Positions 13,527 through 20,075 of a stretch of DNA of 24,403 nt are shown in pieces. The stretch comes from a virus. The stretch is from IMG/VR virus record IMGVR_UViG_3300006086_000036, positions 1-24,403 of that record; one strand, 5' to 3'. Positions within the stretch are counted from its first letter, which is position 1. Every line of letters begins with the position of its first letter. The translations under genes were made by a program, and so were the position numbers. Below the pieces are notes generated by a model, which had not been told where the DNA came from, did no database searches, and worked only from the letters and a program-made list of their open reading frames with translations.

Positions 13527-15831
13527 TGGTGTCCATGCGCGGGTATATGGCAATCAGGGTCATTGGCAGCGGCTGCGTCTGCGCCACACACACGAAACCG
13601 TCTGTGTCCGTCACCGCTTCCGGCGTCACAAACTTATCGCCGCTGAACATCGGCAGCGTCGTGCCCACCACATAATCGCTCGGCAGATAAGGGATGACGT
13701 CGAGCTGGGCCTCGTTGGGGCCGGCGGATCCCCCGAGCGTATCCGTGAACCGCACCGCCATCTCGCCAAGCGAGCGCTTACGGGATTGGCCCGCCCCGCC
13801 TTGCGCGCCGGCGTCAGGGCGCATAGGGATCAGGATAGAGCTGAAGCCCAAACCGCACTGCACCTTCGATGCGGGTTGCTGGAGCGCCACCACACCGCCT
13901 GTCACCACGGCGTCGGCCTGCGGTGCACCGTCAGCGAATACGCTTACCGTTTGGCCCTCCAGATGGGAGAAACCGCTGACGCTCGAAACCGGAGCGCCGC
14001 TATAGGTCAGGCCGGCGTCCACATAAAAGCCGTCCGTCACGTCGTTCTGCACCAAGCGCGGATCCTCCGCGTATTCGATGTAGCGCGTGACCGCCCCATT
14101 GATGGTGCGATTGACGATGAACCACGGATCGTCCCGCGTGGCGTCGGGCGCAGCGATGACACTAACCGCCTCCACCAAGCCATTGCCGCCGAGAGTATGC
14201 TGCGCCCATCCGACGACGCCGCGCTCCCGATTATACGTCAGCGCCTTTAGTGAACCGTCCGCGAGCGCCATCCAGAGCAGCATATCCGGTTCGGCGGCGA
14301 AGTCCATGTCAACAGCTTGGTGCCGCAGCATGTGATCCGCCAGCACGGTTAGATCCTCCGCGCCGTATTTGTTTATATCGAAACGGTATTTCATCTCGCG
14401 CAGTTTTTTGCCGGCGCGCTGAATGTAGAGCGTGCCTTCGCCCACATGCAGTGGCGCGAGCAAACGCGATCCGTATTCGGTCTGCGGTGTGACTTTCAGG
14501 TTGCTGGCGGAGAACACCATCTGCAAAGACTGTTCGGAGATTGAGGCTTCGCAACGCGACGCGCCGAGCAGCAAATCCGAAGCCGCAGAGAGCCAGCGGA
14601 TATTGTCGATCTTATCCAGCCCGATTTGCACGTTGATGGCCGTTATCGCGGTTACGCTTGGCCCGTCCTGCAAGGCGAAATTATCATAATCCCCCACCTG
14701 CGAGCACACGACACGCGCCCCGCGCGCATAGCATAGCCGGTTGCGGAACATCGCCAGTGCCGTCGGCCAGCCGTCAGTGCTGTTGAATAGGGCGTGCGCC
14801 CACCTGGTCGTGGCGTTAGACGCGGCCCCTGATGCGGTCGTGCCGACGCCGCCCGCGCTCACAAGCTGCGAAGGCAGTTCGGCGAGGTTGCCGTAACTCG
14901 GCGGCAGCACGGTGGCGCTCACCTGCGTTGAACTGATAAGCGCGGTTATGGTGACGAAGCCATAACCGGAGTGGATATATTGCCAAACTGCGCCAGTGTT
15001 GTATCCGCCAGGGGCCGCCGTGGCCGAGCCATCGGATGCCTGCCCGCGTGTGTGCACCGGCGGGGAAGGGCCGGTATAGCCGCCGCTGGAAGGGCCGCCG
15101 CTGATAGATACGGCTCGATACACATTCCCTTGATAGCGCCAGACCGTGCCGACGGTTACGGCGACGCCTGGCGCCCACGTCGGCACGGAGGCCGGATCGT
15201 TTACCTCCATGTAGAACGAGGTGCCGACGTCCGCAGCGGTGAACACTGGCGCCGACGAATATAACGATATGTTGCCCGTCGTGGCGGAGGCCGAAACCAA
15301 CACCGTCTTGTTGGAGGGATCGACGTCTTTGAAGGGGCCATAGGTGAACGGCACCGGCGTTAGCGTCCAGTTAGTCGCGCCAAAGCGCTGGAGCTTTTGC
15401 GGCGGCACGGTGCCGTTGACGTGGAGCGCCCACATAACGTCCGCTTGCTGCACAGAGCGGAAAGCCTTGGTGTTCTCGACGGTGACAAGATCCGCCGTCG
15501 CCCAAGGCGTTGCCAGCTCGAACGGGGTTCCGCCGGAGAGGAGTTGGCCGCGATTGGCCCAAAATCGCATATAATTGTTGCCGAGTTCGAGCACATAGCT
15601 CTGCGTGGCGTTATACTCGAACTTATGCAACCACGTCCGTGCGGTCTGATCCTTGACTTTGCCGAGGTATCGAGTGCCGCCGCGCCGCACCGCCGGCCCT
15701 TGCACGGTGGGGATAAAGTTCAGCAGCTTGCGGCAGCCGGACGTATATTTTTCTTGATCGACGCGGCCGTCCATGAGCTTGGAGAGTTCGCCGGCGTTGA
15801 ACGAGTTCCAGCTTAAAACCTCGCGCACCAT
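13519..15831 (-). CDS. Tail tubular protein B (tail nozzle, gp12-like)
   Basis: 770 residues from ATG 15831, with AGGAA 8 bases before. The opening pattern (WNSFNAGELSKLMDGRVD, then KLLNFIPTVQGPAVRRGGT at about 36-54) is typical of podovirus tail nozzle proteins: F-x-x-GE-x-S, R-x-D, N-x-x-x-x-x-x-G-x-x-x-R-x-GT. The rest is beta-rich, with many short Gly/Thr/Val strands and no catalytic motif. It should form the hexameric nozzle beneath the tail-tube A ring. A longer frame extends to 15897, but those residues overlap tail-tube A and look random. The gene starts 1 base after the tail-tube A stop, so the two are coupled, and its stop overlaps the next gene by 8 bases. Confidence 0.8.
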   Translation of the reverse strand: MVREVLSWNSFNAGELSKLMDGRVDQEKYTSGCRKLLNFIPTVQGPAVRRGGTRYLGKVKDQTARTWLHKFEYNATQSYVLELGNNYMRFWANRGQLLSGGTPFELATPWATADLVTVENTKAFRSVQQADVMWALHVNGTVPPQKLQRFGATNWTLTPVPFTYGPFKDVDPSNKTVLVSASATTGNISLYSSAPVFTAADVGTSFYMEVNDPASVPTWAPGVAVTVGTVWRYQGNVYRAVSISGGPSSGGYTGPSPPVHTRGQASDGSATAAPGGYNTGAVWQYIHSGYGFVTITALISSTQVSATVLPPSYGNLAELPSQLVSAGGVGTTASGAASNATTRWAHALFNSTDGWPTALAMFRNRLCYARGARVVCSQVGDYDNFALQDGPSVTAITAINVQIGLDKIDNIRWLSAASDLLLGASRCEASISEQSLQMVFSASNLKVTPQTEYGSRLLAPLHVGEGTLYIQRAGKKLREMKYRFDINKYGAEDLTVLADHMLRHQAVDMDFAAEPDMLLWMALADGSLKALTYNRERGVVGWAQHTLGGNGLVEAVSVIAAPDATRDDPWFIVNRTINGAVTRYIEYAEDPRLVQNDVTDGFYVDAGLTYSGAPVSSVSGFSHLEGQTVSVFADGAPQADAVVTGGVVALQQPASKVQCGLGFSSILIPMRPDAGAQGGAGQSRKRSLGEMAVRFTDTLGGSAGPNEAQLDVIPYLPSDYVVGTTLPMFSGDKFVTPEAVTDTDGFVCVAQTQPLPMTLIAIYPRMDTND

Positions 15832-15832
15832 G

Positions 15833-16438
15833 TCACCAATTCCTTGCCTGCATCCACGTATCGTCCATTGGCATGCGGTTTGGCAGCTCGATGGCATTCA
15901 CTCGACGCGCCTCGAAGATGGCGGATTTATACATTTTGATCAGCCCATCTTCGCGGGTTTGGCTCTTGGTGATCGTGAAGCACATCTCCTGCGCCAGCCT
16001 GATAACCATCGCCTCGCAGAATGCTGCATCCCATGTGCCCTCCTGCTCGCTCATGTCCGCGACATAGCGGATCTGGAGCGGCGCAGCATAGTCGGTGAGG
16101 ATGGCGTTTCCCTCTATCGCGTAGGTGTCGGTGGGCCAGAAGATAAAATCCCGAAACCCGCTGCTGCCTGCGGCGTCGTTTGCCACCTCGTAGAGCCGGA
16201 GAAAATCGTCGGGCTGCTGATACTGATACAGGAAACCGAAGGCCGGAGGGGTAGAGAGCGCCGGCAGCGTAGCGCGGGAGAGCGCAAAACTCCACGGATG
16301 CCGGCGCATCTCCGAGCGCGCCACTCGATCATACACCGCTTTCGCGGTGCGGGCGCTCTGCGAACTTTCGTCTGGCGAGGCGATGGTCGCCGTGCCAAGT
16401 TTGATGAGCGCGCCGTTGATTATGTCAACGCGGTTCAT
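15833..16438 (-). CDS. Tail tubular protein A (gp11-like adaptor)
   Basis: 201 residues. The start MNRVDIINGALIKLGTATI, then AVYDRVARSEMRRHPWSFA at 34-52, is the signature of the T7 gp11/P22 gp4-type adaptor: I-x-N-x-AL-x-x-LG-x-x-x-I, then Y-x-x-x-R-x-x-x-L/M-x-x-x-PW-x-F-A. Twelve such subunits join portal and nozzle. The length matches the family (about 190-200 aa). The region FLRLYEV (78-84) and the end EARRVNAIELPNRMP (177-191) also fit. AGGA lies about 8 bases before the ATG. It is separated by only 4 bases from the unknown structural gene upstream. Confidence 0.88.
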   Translation of the reverse strand: MNRVDIINGALIKLGTATIASPDESSQSARTAKAVYDRVARSEMRRHPWSFALSRATLPALSTPPAFGFLYQYQQPDDFLRLYEVANDAAGSSGFRDFIFWPTDTYAIEGNAILTDYAAPLQIRYVADMSEQEGTWDAAFCEAMVIRLAQEMCFTITKSQTREDGLIKMYKSAIFEARRVNAIELPNRMPMDDTWMQARNW

Positions 16439-16442
16439 CTGG

Positions 16443-16811
16443 CTAGTCCTGAATGAAATAAAGGGTGATCGTCAGCAGCGTGGTGCCGTCACCGCCGGTT
16501 ACGACCGGACGATAGGCAGGGACGCCGATATACGCGCCGGTCGTGGTGGTGCTCTGCGACGTGAGGTTGCCGAGCAGGCTGCTCTCGTCGGCCTGTGCGC
16601 CAGAAACCACGGAACGATCACTCGCGCCTTTGACCTGCACCTGTCCGCCCGCTCCGAGAACGCCTTTGACGCTGGCCGAGCGCAGCACGAAACCAGGCTG
16701 GTTAAACCACACGCCATCGTCGCCGTTCTGCATGCCGCTATACACAGCGATGAGATCGGAGCCGCCAGAGCTGTTGCCGCTGCGAGTTACGACGGGGGAG
16801 CGCGTGGTCAT
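16443..16811 (-). CDS. Hypothetical structural protein between head and tail genes
   Basis: 122 residues, not assigned to a family. It is rich in Ser, Thr, Gly and Val, with predicted beta strands (VWFNQPGFVLRSASVKGVLG, 34-53; GQVQVKGASDRSVVSG, 56-71) and no membrane segment or cysteine. The C-terminus LLTITLYFIQD resembles the end of the 167-aa protein coded at 17073-17576 (LFTIDLYFACE), which hints at shared fold or ancestry. This composition suits a virion surface or decoration protein, but that is inference. AAGGA lies 7 bases before the ATG and overlaps the stop of the 67-aa gene. Confidence 0.7.
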   Translation of the reverse strand: MTTRSPVVTRSGNSSGGSDLIAVYSGMQNGDDGVWFNQPGFVLRSASVKGVLGAGGQVQVKGASDRSVVSGAQADESSLLGNLTSQSTTTTGAYIGVPAYRPVVTGGDGTTLLTITLYFIQD

Positions 16812-16821
16812 GGTTTAATCC

Positions 16822-17025
16822 TTACGGGACAGGCGGCCAAGGGCCGGCGGTGATAACTTCGCGCATCGTATCGAGGATCTTGAATGCGTCGTTTTTTGTC
16901 GGGCAGTTCGCGTCGTCAATGGTAACACGAATAGCCGAGGTCGAGATCGCGCTACCGACTGTCTGCGCGGCCACAATGGCCGTGCGGTCTGCGCCGAGCA
17001 CAATGTCATACTGGTGTTGAGCCAT
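16822..17025 (-). CDS. Small hypothetical protein after the capsid-region terminator
   Basis: 67 residues, not recognised. It begins MAQHQYDIVLGADRTAIVAA and carries two likely beta strands, then a short helix (NDAFKILDTMREVITAG, 45-61) and a proline end. The ribosome site is a perfect AGGAGG 6 bases before the ATG. It lies just downstream of a hairpin with a T-run, so its expression depends on read-through or on a promoter I could not identify. An alternative frame at 16815-17009 is a shadow. No charge clusters, cysteine pairs or membrane segments point to a role. Confidence 0.65.
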   Translation of the reverse strand: MAQHQYDIVLGADRTAIVAAQTVGSAISTSAIRVTIDDANCPTKNDAFKILDTMREVITAGPWPPVP

Positions 17026-17039
17026 CCGCTCCTCCTGTT

Positions 17040-17067
17040 AAAAAGCGCGGTGCTGTTGCACCGCGCT
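17040..17067 (-). terminator. Rho-independent terminator after the capsid genes
   Basis: A perfect 10-bp stem, AGCGCGGTGC with GCACCGCGCT (17044-17053 and 17058-17067), closes a 4-base loop. On the minus strand it is followed by a short T-run (TTTTT, 17044-17040). It starts 5 bases after the stop of the 167-aa gene and ends just before the AGGAGG of the next gene. The place recalls the T7 terminator behind gene 10, which lowers transcription of tail genes relative to capsid. Confidence 0.78.
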
Positions 17068-17072
17068 GGATC

Positions 17073-17576
17073 TTATTCGCAAGCGAAATAAAGATCAATG
17101 GTGAACAGGCCGGACGTCGGAAGGTTCGCCACGCCCACGGTGAGATAGACGTCGCGCTGCGGCAACACCGACGGTTCGGACGTGCCCCAAGTCGCGGTTA
17201 CGCCGTAAGGCAGCGACGTGAAAGACGAGCCAAGCGACGAACCTGGATCGCTGACCATGCCGAACAAAGTCGGGGTGTTGGTCGCGGTGAGCACGATGCC
17301 GGTTGCATACTGCGTGTTGGCGGCGTGGGTCTGCGACAAACCGATGTTCAGCGAAGCGGTGCCGAGCGAGGCGCTGGTGTTGATGACGCCATAGCTGAAC
17401 ACCGCGCCCGACGGGATGCGGCCAAGATATACGTTATCCGCCGTGGTGACGGTGGTGTTCGCCATGTTGAGCGTGGCGCGGTAGCGCCGGACACACGCAC
17501 CGAAGGCGGCCAGCGACGGCTTGATGACAGGCTTGCTGGTGTAGCCGGTCTGCTCGATTGAAGTGAAAGCGGTCAT
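17073..17576 (-). CDS. Hypothetical virion protein downstream of the major capsid gene
   Basis: 167 residues, not assigned to a family. It is beta-rich with a high share of Ser, Thr, Ala and Gly and few charges. Visible stretches are VRRYRATLNMANTTVTTADN (29-48), IPSGAVFSYGVINTSASLG (54-72) and a C-terminus LFTIDLYFACE. It sits directly behind the capsid gene and before a terminator, so it would be made at capsid-like levels; a decoration, head-fibre or minor capsid role is the best guess. CAGGAG lies 6 bases before the ATG. A hairpin lies between this gene and the capsid gene. Confidence 0.7.
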   Translation of the reverse strand: MTAFTSIEQTGYTSKPVIKPSLAAFGACVRRYRATLNMANTTVTTADNVYLGRIPSGAVFSYGVINTSASLGTASLNIGLSQTHAANTQYATGIVLTATNTPTLFGMVSDPGSSLGSSFTSLPYGVTATWGTSEPSVLPQRDVYLTVGVANLPTSGLFTIDLYFACE

Positions 17577-17604
17577 TGAAAGCTCCTGAAAAGACGTGGA
17601 CGGA

Positions 17605-17626
17605 AGTAGGGCGCGAGCGCCCTACT
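17605..17626 (-). repeat. Inverted repeat between capsid gene and next gene
   Basis: AGTAGGGCGC and GCGCCCTACT form a perfect 10-base inverted repeat with 2 bases at the centre, starting one base after the capsid TAA. There is no T-run on the minus strand, so it is not a standard terminator. It could protect the capsid mRNA end or be an RNase processing site. Confidence 0.6.
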
Positions 17627-17627
17627 C

Positions 17628-18539
17628 TTAGCCGGTGGTGATGATCTGAACCACGCGCTTTTCTTCGGTGCGCGTCGCTCCCACGGTGGTCTTGGCATAG
17701 ACCTGCGTGGCGTAACGCTTGTCCGGTCGCGGATCGACGCGGGTTTGAACGTCTTGCCACATGCCGAGGTGCATGCCGCTCTGCGCCCACGCGGGGAGCA
17801 GGCGGTTCGAGCCGGAGGTGAGCGCGTTCACCGTGTCGGTCTGATACGAGTTAATGTCGGTAAACTCGACATGGACGAAGTTAAAGCCCATGAAGGCCGT
17901 AACCTTGCCGTCCATCAGCACTGGCTTGGTGTTGTAATCCAAGTTCGTCACCTGAATTTCGTTCAGCAAGCCGTCATGGTCGGCGGCGGTGATGGCGACA
18001 AAGAGCTGTTCGGTTTCGAGATCCGTGCCCGCAGCCATAAACAGACGCTTCGCAGCGCGCAGCTTGGCGACGTTCAGGTTCGAGCTGGTGCCGCCGACAT
18101 TGACGCCGACGATCTGGCCGGACGGGAATGCGGTGGACGAGGTGCCGTTTTCGCCGGTATTGGCCGCCGCAAAGAATGCCTGCAAGATCTCGTCATCCTG
18201 TGCGCGGCGCATCGAATTGACTGCGTTCTGCACGTAGGACGAGGTGGGATCAATCAGCATGCGAAGCCGATCCTGATCGTCGATCAGATCTGCCCATTCA
18301 TAATCGTTCGGGTAGACCCAACGCGCGTCGTCAGGGGTGGAGATCAGCGGGGTGTCCGCGTGACGGGAGAGGTTCTTCACAGGCTTGACAGCACCGAACT
18401 GTTCCACCGCTTTCGCGCCTTTGCCGGTGTAAGGGGCTTGGCGGACGTAAGGGGTGAGTTTGCCGCCCTTCTGCTGCAAGAGCATCTGGACGTTCGTGCT
18501 GTAAGCCTGAACAAAATGGGTAGGCACTGAAAAAGACAT
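17628..18539 (-). CDS. Major capsid protein
   Basis: 303 residues. The opening SFSVPTHFVQAYSTNVQMLL followed by QQKGGKLTPYVRQAPYTGK matches capsid proteins of podoviruses that use the head-to-tail connector portal. Further fitting stretches are ADTPLISTPDDARWVYPNDY (61-80), WADLIDDQDRLRMLIDPTSS (82-101), YVQNAVNSMRRAQDDEIL (102-119) and the end ATQVYAKTTVGATRTEEKRV. An HK97 fold is expected from the family, not seen directly. Length (about 300 aa) and place after a scaffold gene agree. GGAGGA lies 7 bases before the ATG, the best ribosome site in this block. A 69-base leader separates it from the scaffold gene. It is the likely most abundant virion protein. Confidence 0.85.
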   Translation of the reverse strand: MSFSVPTHFVQAYSTNVQMLLQQKGGKLTPYVRQAPYTGKGAKAVEQFGAVKPVKNLSRHADTPLISTPDDARWVYPNDYEWADLIDDQDRLRMLIDPTSSYVQNAVNSMRRAQDDEILQAFFAAANTGENGTSSTAFPSGQIVGVNVGGTSSNLNVAKLRAAKRLFMAAGTDLETEQLFVAITAADHDGLLNEIQVTNLDYNTKPVLMDGKVTAFMGFNFVHVEFTDINSYQTDTVNALTSGSNRLLPAWAQSGMHLGMWQDVQTRVDPRPDKRYATQVYAKTTVGATRTEEKRVVQIITTG

Positions 18540-18608
18540 TGCGCCATTCCTCCGATTAAGTGAGTGATGCGCGGTTGTCTTTAGAACCTAAAGGCCGACG
18601 GTGCCGGA
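18540..18608 (-). other. Intergenic leader of the capsid gene with small inverted repeats
   Basis: The longest uncoded gap in the window (69 bases). It contains CTTTAG-AAC-CTAAAG (18579-18593), a 6-bp perfect inverted repeat. Next to it, GCCGGAT-C-ATCCGGC (18603-18617) overlaps the scaffold stop. Neither has a T-run. I see no convincing -35/-10 boxes, and with no second copy I cannot claim a phage promoter, though this is where one would be expected. Confidence 0.4.
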
Positions 18609-19544
18609 TCATCCGGCGGCAGAAGCTGCCTTATGGGCTTCCTCCCACTCTGCCAGCGCGGCGTTCCGAACGTTGCCGTTAGGAGACTGGAGCCGAGCCT
18701 GAAAAGCGGTGTCCGCCATAAGTGTTTGTATCTTGGCCTGCGCCGCCGTCGCTGTCAACACAAAATTAGCATTGCTGCTCGAACCGGCCACGTTGGAAGG
18801 GCCACCATCTTCCAGCACGCTGCCGCCGATCTTTGCCATCAGCTTTAGCATAGATGCTGTGCCGAGGCCGCGCTCCATGCGGGTAAGACTATCGGGATCA
18901 AGAGCGAGCGTGCGGACGGCGCGGCGGGCGGCTTCCGTGTTTTTGTCGTAATCCGCGCCCCATTCGACTTTAAGCCCGTCGATGGCCTTCGCGCCTTCCG
19001 CCTGAAACGCTTTGAAGCTGTTGGCTTCGGCTTCGAGATATTTGGCGGCGAGCTGTTCGCCTTGCGCTTTCGGCAGGCCGAGTTCGTGCATCCACTGCTG
19101 CGCCGCCGTCACCAGCTCTTTGGGTGCGCCGTCCGGCACCTTGATCTCGTATCCGTCCGGCTTTTCCGGTGCGCCGAGCTTGGCGTAGAACGCCCGCTTT
19201 TCTTCTGGCGTCGCGTCGTCTTTCGGCAGAACGACTGTGCGGCCTGCGCGGTCTGCGCCGAGCAGCTTTTCGAGGTTGAAGTAGGCGTCTCCGATCACCT
19301 TCGGCGCGTCGGCGTCGGGCAGCTTATCCCATCCCTTTGCGGTAAGGCTGGTCTGAAACTCGGCGGGGATACCCTTCACCCACTCCGAAGATCCGGCGGC
19401 TTGCTGCTGCGCGGGCACAACCGGCGCGGCTTGGCTTTGAGACAGTAGCGCGGCTCCTGGATCGCCACCGGCAGGCGGGGCGTTTCCTGTGCCGCTTGCC
19501 CCGCCGTCGGCAGGGGCGAAACAGATATTCCGGATATAGCGCAT
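18609..19544 (-). CDS. Scaffolding / capsid assembly protein
   Basis: 311 residues. A disordered Gly/Ala/Pro/Gln-rich N-terminus (about 8-52) precedes the pattern WVKGIPAEFQTSLTAKGWDK (55-74), then LEKLLGADRAGRTVVLPKDD (91-110), KLGAPEKPDGYEI (122-134) and LVTAAQQWMHELGLPKAQGE (144-163). This is the typical series of podovirus scaffold proteins. A helical middle (164-240, ending TASMLKLMAKIGGSVLED) and a C-terminal helix follow (AALAEWEEAHKAA). It should guide shell assembly and then leave. The C-terminal stop lies 69 bases before the capsid gene. The ATG overlaps the stop of the 92-aa gene (TAATG), with AGAGGA in front. Confidence 0.82.
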   Translation of the reverse strand: MRYIRNICFAPADGGASGTGNAPPAGGDPGAALLSQSQAAPVVPAQQQAAGSSEWVKGIPAEFQTSLTAKGWDKLPDADAPKVIGDAYFNLEKLLGADRAGRTVVLPKDDATPEEKRAFYAKLGAPEKPDGYEIKVPDGAPKELVTAAQQWMHELGLPKAQGEQLAAKYLEAEANSFKAFQAEGAKAIDGLKVEWGADYDKNTEAARRAVRTLALDPDSLTRMERGLGTASMLKLMAKIGGSVLEDGGPSNVAGSSSNANFVLTATAAQAKIQTLMADTAFQARLQSPNGNVRNAALAEWEEAHKAASAAG

Positions 19545-19822
19545 TAGTTTTCCTCTCGTAAGTTGACCAACTCTCCGACGTCAAGCAGGAGCATCCTGAC
19601 ATAACGCTCGAACACTTCGCGCCGAGCTGCGGCGACCAACGTGGCGTTGACGTCGATGCTGCCGCTGACAGGGCTAAAAATAACCTGCGCGGATCCGTCC
19701 GCACGGCAAAACTTCCGCATATCCTGCACCAGAATGCGCGCATCCGCATTGAGGTGGCCTCTGCCGTCGAGCAGCAATCGCCGGATGGCGAGCTGTTTGC
19801 GGGAGAACGGCGTGGCGCTCAA
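19544..19822 (-). CDS. Small conserved phage protein (Bbp19-like, tentative)
   Basis: 92 residues. It has a basic helix first (FSRKQLAIRRLLLDGRG), a central strand region (ADGSAQVIFSP) and a C-terminal segment VNATLVAAARREVFERYVRM, followed by LLLDVGELVNL. A small gene with an F/L-N-x-G/A-RR-x-V-like motif just ahead of the scaffold gene is common in related phages (Bbp19 family). I see only a partial match (AAARREVFERYV), so the name is tentative. The start is TTG at 19822-19820, overlapping the upstream TGA as TTGA. No strong ribosome site is present, which suggests translational coupling. Confidence 0.62.
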   Translation of the reverse strand: MSATPFSRKQLAIRRLLLDGRGHLNADARILVQDMRKFCRADGSAQVIFSPVSGSIDVNATLVAAARREVFERYVRMLLLDVGELVNLREEN

Positions 19823-20067
19823 TTCTTAACCCCGACTTTGGCCGGCGCGATAATCGAGGCATGGGCACGCTCGGCAAATGTCACAGCCTCGTTGCCAAGC
19901 CGCATGAAGTCGTTTCGCGCGTCTGACGGATGAACGAATACGGTGCCGCCGGTCTTGCCGTTCTTATCCACTGTGAGCACGACGAAGCTGCGCGCTTCGC
20001 CGGCGCGGATCTGACGGGCCAGCTTTTCCAACTGATCGGCGGGCATTGCGCCAAGGATAACAGACAT
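19819..20067 (-). CDS. Hypothetical protein between portal and scaffold genes
   Basis: 82 residues, not recognised. The visible pattern is helix-strand-strand-helix: ADQLEKLARQIRAGEARSF (10-28), VVLTVDKNGKTGGTVFVHPS (29-48), then NDFMRLGNEAVTFAERAHAS (52-71). No cysteine or membrane segment. AGGAG lies 5 bases before the ATG and overlaps the portal stop codon (TAGGAG). The stop overlaps the next gene's TTG. It is therefore a tightly coupled part of the head gene run, perhaps a head-assembly helper; this role is a guess from place only. Confidence 0.65.
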   Translation of the reverse strand: MSVILGAMPADQLEKLARQIRAGEARSFVVLTVDKNGKTGGTVFVHPSDARNDFMRLGNEAVTFAERAHASIIAPAKVGVKN

Positions 20068-20075
20068 GGTGGCTC

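Noticed and set aside
13483-14250. 255-codon open frame on the plus strand
   Set aside because: Antisense to tail tubular protein B; His/Arg-rich with no domain.
18603-18617. GCCGGAT-C-ATCCGGC as terminator of the scaffold gene
   Set aside because: The usable stem is short once a loop is allowed, and no T-run follows; kept only as a small inverted repeat.
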